Below, piece after piece: positions 58,362 through 64,000 of a stretch of DNA of 64,000 nucleotides. This DNA comes from Halostella salina (GTDB lineage: Archaea > Halobacteriota > Halobacteria > Halobacteriales > Natronoarchaeaceae): positions 1 through 64,000 of the forward strand of contig NZ_RCIH01000007.1 in the NCBI RefSeq assembly GCF_003675855.1. Direction: 5' to 3'. Made by a program: the position numbers and the translations under genes. Position 1 is the first letter of the stretch. The number at the start of each line of letters is the position of its first letter. The notes beneath the pieces are model-generated. The model had not been told where the DNA came from. It searched no databases and saw nothing but the letters and a program-made list of their open reading frames with translations.

Positions 58362-58627
58362 GTCTCGACCACCTCCTGGGCGTCGGTCTCGCGCGTGAAC
58401 ATCACGGCGAACGTGACGAGGATGAGGACCCCGCCCACGTAGACGAGGACCTGCATCGCTGCGAGGAACTCGGCCTGCAGCATCACGTAGTGCACCGCGA
58501 CGCTGAGCAGCGCGACGCCGAGCAGTAGTGCGGAGTGCCACACGTCCCGCATCAGCACGACGCCGAGACTGCTCGCCACCGTGATGGCGGCAAACAGCGC
58601 GAACGCGATGGTCTCGTAAGGTGCCAT
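58358..58627 (-). CDS. nuoJ1: NADH-quinone oxidoreductase-like subunit J, N-terminal part
   Basis: An 89-residue protein with three helices: FALFAAITVASSLGVVLMRD, ALLLGVALLSVAVHYVMLQA, and the NuoJ hallmark FLAAMQVLVYVGGVLILVTF. It contains the pi-bulge Y-G-G region of NuoJ. Separated from nuoI by 425 bp holding an unrelated small gene. nuoJ2 overlaps its end by 4 nt. Confidence 0.92.
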   Translation of the reverse strand: MAPYETIAFALFAAITVASSLGVVLMRDVWHSALLLGVALLSVAVHYVMLQAEFLAAMQVLVYVGGVLILVTFAVMFTRETDAQEVVET

Positions 58628-58735
58628 TGGTACACTCTCTTTCCGGACGCCCTTTCAAGATTTCGAGACTGTTGCGAGACATCGAGGCAGATCGGTGCGA
58701 TCCGGGCGGGGTTCAGTCGCCACGCCGGCAAGACG

Positions 58736-58954
58736 CTACCGTTTGTATAAATAGAGTGATATCAGCAGGAGTACCGTCCCGACGAGCAGCGGCGTGATCG
58801 TAAACAGCGGATGATTCGGCGCACACCCGTCACAGCGGGCTCGTTCGATGAGCACCTGCCTGCGGTAGAGCGTATAGACGATTATACTGAGGCCGGTAGC
58901 TCCGACAGCACCCGGTGCGATCCGATCGGGGGTTATTCGATCAATATCGACCAT
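58736..58954 (-). CDS. Small membrane protein inserted in the nuo cluster
   Basis: A 72-residue protein, MVDIDRITPDRIAPGAVGAT..., with two helices (VGATGLSIIVYTLYRRQVLI and PLFTITPLLVGTVLLLISLY) and a Cys pair, CDGC, between them. The start at 58954 is preferred over ATG 58993 because TTTTTTAT lies 23-30 nt upstream. It lies alone between nuoI and nuoJ1 with its own promoter, and its base composition is AT-richer than the nuo genes. Unknown family; either a recent insertion or a specific accessory protein. Confidence 0.6.
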   Translation of the reverse strand: MVDIDRITPDRIAPGAVGATGLSIIVYTLYRRQVLIERARCDGCAPNHPLFTITPLLVGTVLLLISLYLYKR

Positions 58955-58976
58955 GCTTCCAGAATTTACATGGGCG

Positions 58977-58984
58977 ATAAAAAA
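58977..58984 (-). promoter_or_regulatory. TATA box of inserted small membrane gene
   Basis: Minus-strand TTTTTTAT, 23-30 nt before the ATG at 58954. Confidence 0.5.
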
Positions 58985-59052
58985 CCCGATCACGAGACGA
59001 GGGTCTCTCAGACCCCGAACAACAAAAAACGCAGTCGGTTACCGGGAGCCGA

Positions 59053-59514
59053 CTACTGGTAGTCCAGTTCGCCCTCGCCCTCGCCGATCCACGCACCGCG
59101 GTCCGGTTCGCGCGATTCGAGCGGGTCGATGTCCTTGTACCACGGAACGTTCTTCAGCTGTTCCTTGTTGTACACCAGGTCGTCCTTCGTGTCGCCCGTG
59201 AACTCGAAGTTCTGGGTCAGCAGGATGGCGTCGACGGGGCAGACCTCCTCGCAGAGCCGGCAGTAGATGCACTGGCCGATGTGGAGGTTGTACTGCTCGC
59301 CGTTGCGCTTGTCGTCGGTGACGATCTGGATGGTGTCGTTCGGGCAGACGTTCTCGCACTGCCGACACCAGATGCACCGCTCCTGACTGAACTTGTGGAC
59401 GCCCCGGAACCGCGGGCTGACTTCGGGCGCGGTCTCGGGGTACTCGACGGTGAACGTGTTGCCGTCGAGCGCGTGTTTCATCGTCGTCGCCATGGATTTG
59501 AGCAGTCCGATCAT
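59053..59514 (-). CDS. nuoI: NADH-quinone oxidoreductase-like subunit I (2x[4Fe-4S])
   Basis: A 153-residue iron-sulfur subunit linking the electron-input side to NuoB. Two 8-iron ferredoxin motifs are intact: CIWCRQCENVCPNDT and CIYCRLCEEVCPVDA. With no NuoE, F or G genes in the window, electrons probably come from an unidentified donor (reduced ferredoxin or another) as in other archaeal complexes. Its ATG overlaps the nuoH stop by 4 nt. Confidence 0.95.
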   Translation of the reverse strand: MIGLLKSMATTMKHALDGNTFTVEYPETAPEVSPRFRGVHKFSQERCIWCRQCENVCPNDTIQIVTDDKRNGEQYNLHIGQCIYCRLCEEVCPVDAILLTQNFEFTGDTKDDLVYNKEQLKNVPWYKDIDPLESREPDRGAWIGEGEGELDYQ

Positions 59515-60584
59515 GCTATCACTCCCACGATGATGGCCGTGAGCACCAGGTTAGCGAAGGAGAGCACGAGCATCCCCTTCCAGCCGATCTCGATGAGCTG
59601 GTCGATACGAACGCGCGGGATCGCCGAGCGGCACCACTGCGTGAACAGGAACACCGCCCAGATCTTGATGATGAACCAGACGAGTCCCGGCAGGACGGGC
59701 CCTGCGGGACCGCCCAGGAACACCGTCGCGATGATCGCACCGCCGAGGAAGATGTGGAGGAACTCGCCGAGGTAGAACAGCACGAAGTACGCGGAGGAGT
59801 ACTCCGTCTGGTACCCCGCGACGATCTCGGTCGGCGCTTCCGGCGTGTCGAACGGGTTGCGGCCGACCTCCGCGAGGTTCGCCACCACGAACAGCACGAA
59901 CGCGAAGGGGTTGACGAACGCGAACCACGACGGGATCGTGATCCCGGCGAGCGTCACCAGCGGCTCGGCCTGCTGCTCGACGATGACCGAGGTCTGGAGC
60001 GAGCCGGTAAAGATGACGACCGACGCCGCAGTGATGACCAGCGGGATCTCGTAGGCGATGTTCTGCGCGATGGCGCGCAGACCGCCGAGCAGCGAGAACT
60101 TGTTCGCCGACGCGTAGCCGCCCATCGCCAGCCCGACGCTTGCGATACCGGCCACGGCGAACACGTACGCGAGGCCGACCTCGGGGTCGGCCAGCTGGAC
60201 GCCGCTGCCCATCGGGATCACCGCGAAGCCGAGCAGCGCCGACGACGCGACGACGATGGGCGCGAGGTCCCACGCCGGGCGGTCGACGTTCTCGGGGACG
60301 ATCAGTTCCTTCGACAGCAGGCGGACCGCGTCGGCCACGATGATGAGCAGGCCGAACGGCCCGTGTCGGTTCACCGCGATGCGGTCCGTGAACGCGGCGG
60401 TGATCTTCCGCTTTGCCCACGGCCCGGCGACGCCGGTCATCGCCAGCATCAGGTTGCCGACGAGGAAGGCGGCCAGGAACGCCGCGAGCAGGTCGCCCGC
60501 GACGCCGAACTGGCCGAGGCCCAGCAGGTCGCTGACGCGCTGGGGGAGCAGCGGGCCGTCGCCCACCTGTGCGACCGCGTACAT
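59511..60584 (-). CDS. nuoH: NADH-quinone oxidoreductase-like subunit H
   Basis: Membrane subunit forming the quinone chamber, 357 residues, eight helices. Hallmarks: GPFGLLIIVADAVRLLSKEL, VGLAMGGYASANKFSLLGGL, RAIAQNIAYEIPLVITAASV, NPFDTPEAPTEIVAGYQTEY with the conserved acid cluster, and SAYFVLFYLGEFLHIFLGGA. ATG shares one base with the nuoCD stop. Confidence 0.95.
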   Translation of the reverse strand: MYAVAQVGDGPLLPQRVSDLLGLGQFGVAGDLLAAFLAAFLVGNLMLAMTGVAGPWAKRKITAAFTDRIAVNRHGPFGLLIIVADAVRLLSKELIVPENVDRPAWDLAPIVVASSALLGFAVIPMGSGVQLADPEVGLAYVFAVAGIASVGLAMGGYASANKFSLLGGLRAIAQNIAYEIPLVITAASVVIFTGSLQTSVIVEQQAEPLVTLAGITIPSWFAFVNPFAFVLFVVANLAEVGRNPFDTPEAPTEIVAGYQTEYSSAYFVLFYLGEFLHIFLGGAIIATVFLGGPAGPVLPGLVWFIIKIWAVFLFTQWCRSAIPRVRIDQLIEIGWKGMLVLSFANLVLTAIIVGVIA

Positions 60585-62245
60585 CAGCGGTCCACCTCCC
60601 CGAGGATGATGTCGAGGCTACCCAGCGAGGCGATCATGTCGGCGACGTACTCGCCGTTTGCCAGCTCCGGCAGCGTCGAGAGGTTGTGGAAGCAGGGGCT
60701 GCGGATCTTGAAGCGGCCGGGCTTGTCCGTCCCGTCGCTGCGGATGTAGATGCCGAGTTCGCCCTTCGCGCCCTCAACGGCGCGGTAGATCTCCGTGTCG
60801 GGGTCCGGCTTGAGCGTCCGCGGGACGTTGCTCTGGATCTCGCGGTCGTCCTCCGGCCAGTCCTCCAGCAGGTCGACGCACTGCTCGATGATCTTCGCGG
60901 ACTCCTCGACCTCCTGCAGGCGGACGAGCACGCGCGAGTAGTTGTCGCAGCCGTCCTCGGTGACGACGTCCCAGTCGAGTTCGTCGTAGTAACCGTACGG
61001 GTCGTCCCGCCGCAGGTCGTAGTCGATGCCCGATCCGCGGGCGACCGGACCGGTCGCGCCGTACTGCTTTGCGGTCTCGGGGTCGAGGATCCCCGTGTCG
61101 AGACAGCGCGACTGGAAGATCTCGTTGCCCGTCAGGAGGTCGTGGTACTCCTCCAGCGCGGTCGGCAGGTCGTCGAGGAAGTCCCGGGTCTTCTCGAAGA
61201 ACTCGTCGCGCGGCTCCGGGAGGTCCCAGGCGACGCCGCCCAGCCGGAAGTAGTTGAACATCATGCGCTGGCCGGTCAGGTCCTCCAGGATCGTCTGGGT
61301 CTTCTCCCGGTCGCGCATGGCGTACATGAAGATGGCGGTGAAGTCGCCGTACACGTCGAGCGCGAACGTGCCGACCGCGAGCATGTGGGCCGCGATGCGG
61401 CATAGCTCCGCGCCCATCGTCCGGATGACCTGCGCGTACTCCGGGACGTCCAGGTCCGCGAGGTCCTCGGCGGTGCGCGCGTACGCCCACTCGTTCAGCA
61501 GCCCCGCCGAGGCGTAGTCCCAGCGGTCCGGGTACGGCATGATCTGGTGGCGGTAGGTGCCCTGCTGGGCCATCTGCTCCTCGCAGCGGTGGAGGTAGCC
61601 GATGTCCGGCTTCACGTCGGCGACGGTCTCGCCGTCGAGCGTCGCCTCCAGGTGGAGGACGCCGTGGGTCGCCGGGTGGTGCGGGCCGATGTTGACGAAC
61701 ATCGTGTCGGACTCGGCATCCTTGTGGTCCTCCTCCAGCGGGTTGGCGTGCTCCTCGAAGGGGACGATCTGGGGCTTGTCCTGGTCGTAGTCCCGACCCA
61801 GCGGGTGCCCCTGCCACGTTTCGGGCAGGAGGATCCGGCGCAGGTCGGGGTGGTCCTGATAGTCGATCCCCACGAGGTCGTACGCCTCGCGCTCGTGCCA
61901 GTCGGCGGTCCGGAACACCGGTTCGGCGGACTCGCTGACCGGGTCGTCGCGCGGCGTCGGCACGACGACGCTGACCTCCTCGGTCGGGTCGTCGTACTTC
62001 CGCAGGTGGTAGATCGACTCGTAGCGGTCCTCGTACTCCTGTGCCGTGAGGCAGGCGAGATGGTCGAAGCCGGCCTCGTCCCGGAGCGTCGACAGCGCGT
62101 CCTGCACCTCGTCGGGCCGGACGACGAACCCCTCGGCGTTGCGGTGGGACTCGCGGTCGATCGCCGTCTCCCCGAGCAGGTCTGCGAGCGCGTCGTAGTC
62201 GACGCCCTCGGTGACCGGCGCGGGGGGCTCTTCCTGCTTGCTCAT
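60584..62245 (-). CDS. nuoCD: NADH-quinone oxidoreductase-like subunits C and D (fusion)
   Basis: A 553-residue fusion. Residues ~20-155 are NuoC (30-kDa): YESIYHLRKYDDPTEEVSVV, VFRTADWHEREAYDLVGIDY and HPDLRRILLPETWQGHPLGR. Residues ~180-553 are NuoD (49-kDa, quinone site): NIGPHHPATHGVLHLEATLD, DIGYLHRCEEQMAQQGTYRH and an intact C-terminus ending in DIILGEVDR. Fusion of C and D is common in haloarchaea and some bacteria. Overlaps nuoB start by 4 nt. Confidence 0.95.
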   Translation of the reverse strand: MSKQEEPPAPVTEGVDYDALADLLGETAIDRESHRNAEGFVVRPDEVQDALSTLRDEAGFDHLACLTAQEYEDRYESIYHLRKYDDPTEEVSVVVPTPRDDPVSESAEPVFRTADWHEREAYDLVGIDYQDHPDLRRILLPETWQGHPLGRDYDQDKPQIVPFEEHANPLEEDHKDAESDTMFVNIGPHHPATHGVLHLEATLDGETVADVKPDIGYLHRCEEQMAQQGTYRHQIMPYPDRWDYASAGLLNEWAYARTAEDLADLDVPEYAQVIRTMGAELCRIAAHMLAVGTFALDVYGDFTAIFMYAMRDREKTQTILEDLTGQRMMFNYFRLGGVAWDLPEPRDEFFEKTRDFLDDLPTALEEYHDLLTGNEIFQSRCLDTGILDPETAKQYGATGPVARGSGIDYDLRRDDPYGYYDELDWDVVTEDGCDNYSRVLVRLQEVEESAKIIEQCVDLLEDWPEDDREIQSNVPRTLKPDPDTEIYRAVEGAKGELGIYIRSDGTDKPGRFKIRSPCFHNLSTLPELANGEYVADMIASLGSLDIILGEVDR

Positions 62246-62949
62246 GGTGAATCAGCCCAGTTGTAGCGCATGACGAGGGTTTCCTCGTCTATCTCCTGTG
62301 CCAGTTCGTCGACGATCTCGTCGCGTTCGAGGTCGGCGAACTGCTCCAGTTCGTAGGGCTTGACCGTCACCGGCGCGGACTCGCCGTTGGCGACGCGCTC
62401 CTGCAGCTTCGCGACGCCGTAGACGAGCGCCTCGGGGCGGGGCGGACAGCCCGGGACGTGGATGTCGACCGGGATGACTTCCTCGGCCCCCTTCACGACG
62501 TTGTACCCCTCCTGGAACGGGCCGCCGGAGATGGTACACGACCCCATGCCGACGACGAACTTCGGCTCGGGCATCTGGTCGTAGACGCGCTTCATCCGCG
62601 GCGAGAACTTCGAGACGATGGTCCCCGGGACGATCATCACGTCGGCCTGGCGCGGAGAGGCACGGGGGACGCCCGCGCCGAAGCGGTCCAGGTCGTGCTT
62701 GACCGCGTAGGTGTGCATCATCTCGATGCTGCAGCAGGCGATCCCGAACTGCAGCATGAACATCGACGACCCCCGCACCCAGTTCATGAACTTGTCGAAC
62801 TTGGTGAGGATGAAGGGGGAGGCACCGAACGCCTCGCGGAGCTTCGAGTTGAAGCGGTCGTCGACGCCCTCGCCCATGCGGGCCTCTCGCGTCTTGGTCT
62901 GTGGGGCTGTACTGTCGACGATCGACTCCCGCGGGTTATCGCTGCTCAT
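62242..62949 (-). CDS. nuoB: NADH-quinone oxidoreductase-like subunit B (N2 [4Fe-4S])
   Basis: A 235-residue subunit with the terminal cluster N2. The four cysteine ligands are in FGIACCSIEMMH, VVGMGSCTISGGPF and VDIHVPGCPPRPEALVYG. The N-terminal 40 residues are a disordered haloarchaeal extension. It overlaps nuoA by 14 nt. Confidence 0.95.
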   Translation of the reverse strand: MSSDNPRESIVDSTAPQTKTREARMGEGVDDRFNSKLREAFGASPFILTKFDKFMNWVRGSSMFMLQFGIACCSIEMMHTYAVKHDLDRFGAGVPRASPRQADVMIVPGTIVSKFSPRMKRVYDQMPEPKFVVGMGSCTISGGPFQEGYNVVKGAEEVIPVDIHVPGCPPRPEALVYGVAKLQERVANGESAPVTVKPYELEQFADLERDEIVDELAQEIDEETLVMRYNWADSP

Positions 62950-63349
62950 TGGTTACCCTCCGTGTTTGCTCAGGGCTTTGCGCCCATTCGACTGCGCCGT
63001 TGCGCCACGCCCACGCGAGTGCGACGACGAGAACACCGACGAACACGAGCATCGGAGCCAGCACCTGCATCAGGCTCGCCCCGTTCTCCAGTGCCGAGCG
63101 GTACATGACCGTCCACGGGAAGATGAGGACGGTCTCGATATCGAAGACGAGAAACAGCAGGGCGACCATGTAGTACTGGATGTTGAACCGGATCTTGGTC
63201 CCCCCCGTCGGGATCTCGCCGCTCTCGTAGGTGGCGCGTTTGCTGTCTTCCGGGACGCTCGGCCGGAGGAGACTCGAAACGCCCATCATTCCGAGCGGAA
63301 TGAGGAGTCCCACCAGACCCAGCGCGCCGACTGCTATCCACTGGTTCAT
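62936..63349 (-). CDS. nuoA: NADH-quinone oxidoreductase-like subunit A
   Basis: A 137-residue three-helix subunit and first gene of the cluster. Hallmark sequences: KRATYESGEIPTGGTKIRFN, QYYMVALLFLVFDIETVLIF (with the conserved acids in FDIE) and a final helix. It is the start of the nuo operon; a TTATAT element on the minus strand at 63383-63388 lies about 35-40 nt upstream. Confidence 0.94.
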   Translation of the reverse strand: MNQWIAVGALGLVGLLIPLGMMGVSSLLRPSVPEDSKRATYESGEIPTGGTKIRFNIQYYMVALLFLVFDIETVLIFPWTVMYRSALENGASLMQVLAPMLVFVGVLVVALAWAWRNGAVEWAQSPEQTRRVTNEQR

Positions 63350-63382
63350 TCTCCGTAACGTGCGCAGGTTAGAAACGCACCC

Positions 63383-63388
63383 ATATAA
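63383..63388 (-). promoter_or_regulatory. Promoter of the nuo operon (TATA)
   Basis: Minus-strand TTATAT, 34-39 nt before the nuoA ATG, giving a very short leader. Region 63350-63498 has no gene. Confidence 0.5.
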
Positions 63389-63498
63389 GGGTTGATTCTT
63401 GCCGTTTTGCCGGGATTCGATTCCACGGCGATTCGTGTCGGGCCGATCCGGGTACTGTGCGGTTCGCCGGCCCCCAGAGGTCGTGAGTCGCAGGCCGA

Positions 63499-64000
63499 TC
63501 AGCCGTCCCGGTCGCGGAACCCGGGCGTCCCGAGTTCGTGGAGGTCCCGGGAGACCTCCCCGACCTCCTGCTGGAGGCCGTCGTGGTACGCGACGAGGCG
63601 GTCGCGGAGCACCTCGTGCTCGCGCGCGAGGATCTGGACCGCCGACAGCGCCGCGTTGAACGACTTGCCCGCGTCGACGGCGACCAGCGGCGCGCCGGTC
63701 GGCATCCCGATGACGCTGTCGACGGACTTCTCCTGAACCGGGACGCCGATGGTCGGGACCGGGTAGGCGATGGAGGCGGTCATGTTCGGGAGGTCGGCGG
63801 ACTTCCCGCCCGCCCCGGCGATGATCACGTCGACGCCGCGGTCGGCGGCCGTCTCCGCGTAGGCGTACATCAGTTCCGGCGTCCGGTGGGCCGAGACGAC
63901 GTACGTCTCGAACGTGAACCGAACGTCCGGCGGGTCGTCGTAGTCGGTCAGTTCCTGGAAGCCGAGTTCGCGGAGCGCGTCGTACGCGCCGGGGTCGTCG
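63499..64000 (-). CDS. purE: N5-carboxyaminoimidazole ribonucleotide mutase / AIR carboxylase (5' end outside window)
   Basis: Purine biosynthesis enzyme moving the carboxyl group of carboxyaminoimidazole ribonucleotide. The visible 166 codons include VVSAHRTPELMYAYAETAAD (the invariant SAHRTP), IAGAGGKSADLPNMTASIAY, PVPTIGVPVQEKSVDSVIG and the C-terminal helix FNAALSAVQILAREHEVLRD. The start and the first loop (usually ~30 residues with a G-S-x-S-D motif) are beyond the window, which agrees with the family length plus a haloarchaeal insertion. Usually next to purK; not visible here. Confidence 0.92.
   Translation of the reverse strand, partial: DDPGAYDALRELGFQELTDYDDPPDVRFTFETYVVSAHRTPELMYAYAETAADRGVDVIIAGAGGKSADLPNMTASIAYPVPTIGVPVQEKSVDSVIGMPTGAPLVAVDAGKSFNAALSAVQILAREHEVLRDRLVAYHDGLQQEVGEVSRDLHELGTPGFRDRDG

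Overview
The window is from the chromosome of a halophilic archaeon (class Halobacteria). The evidence is high GC, very acidic proteins, TATA-type promoters placed about 25-32 nt before start codons (leaderless transcripts), a Tat-exported lipoprotein, archaeal class I fructose-bisphosphate aldolase, a NADH-dehydrogenase-like complex without NuoEFG, and TrmB- and ArsR-type regulators. Both ends cut through genes: an aldehyde dehydrogenase on the left and purE on the right. I found no rRNA, tRNA, CRISPR array or intact insertion sequence. The genus cannot be told from the sequence.

Layout. 1-4.1 kb: aldehyde dehydrogenase, RIO/Bud32-like kinase, acyl-CoA dehydrogenase, membrane protein. 4.1-4.6 kb: gene-free stretch full of hairpins. 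4.6-7.5 kb: two divergent glutamate dehydrogenases; the second is preceded by a leaderless 38-codon upstream ORF. 7.5-11.3 kb: CitE-family lyase, pilin-like surface protein, MaoC hydratase, DoxX-like protein. 11.3-19.9 kb: acyl-CoA carboxylase with a fused epsilon-like N-terminus, peroxiredoxin-like protein, aldolase/FBPase operon, 3-hydroxyacyl-CoA dehydrogenase, squalene/phytoene synthase, second acyl-CoA dehydrogenase, PadR regulator. 20-26.5 kb: cytochrome oxidase subunits II and III, a fused heme A/heme O synthase and several uncharacterised membrane proteins. 26.5-33.8 kb: a dipeptide/oligopeptide-type ABC importer operon with a TrmB-family regulator at its end. 34-36 kb: ABC-2 exporter and a small winged-helix protein. 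36.4-40.4 kb: methylmalonyl-CoA mutase small subunit, MeaB, hydrolase, DUF35 protein/thiolase pair. 40.4-43.6 kb: oxidase subunit I among tiny membrane proteins, including a 28-residue one. 43.6-50.1 kb: acyl-CoA ligase, mutase large subunit, a 79-bp inverted-repeat element, a second ABC-2 exporter with a divergent ArsR-like regulator. 50.1-52.5 kb: CBS-ParB-like protein and TrkA-N/DHH phosphoesterase. 52.6-63.3 kb: nuo genes A, B, CD, H, I, J1, J2, K, L, M, N, with a small membrane gene inserted between I and J1. 63.5-64 kb: purE.

Together the genes describe aerobic, heterotrophic core metabolism. Acyl-CoA ligase, two acyl-CoA dehydrogenases, MaoC hydratase, 3-hydroxyacyl-CoA dehydrogenase and thiolase support acyl-CoA oxidation. 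Acyl-CoA carboxylase plus split methylmalonyl-CoA mutase and MeaB carry propionyl-CoA to succinyl-CoA. Aldolase and FBPase form a gluconeogenic pair. The Nuo-like complex and an A-type haem-copper oxidase, with haem synthesis and candidate assembly factors, form the respiratory chain.

The least explained items are the upstream ORF before the second glutamate dehydrogenase, the set of unassigned membrane proteins around the oxidase (one of which may expose an N-terminal histidine), the 28-residue protein beside coxA, the hairpin cluster at 4.35-4.57 kb, the 79-bp inverted repeat at 47.15 kb and the pilin-like beta-structured protein.
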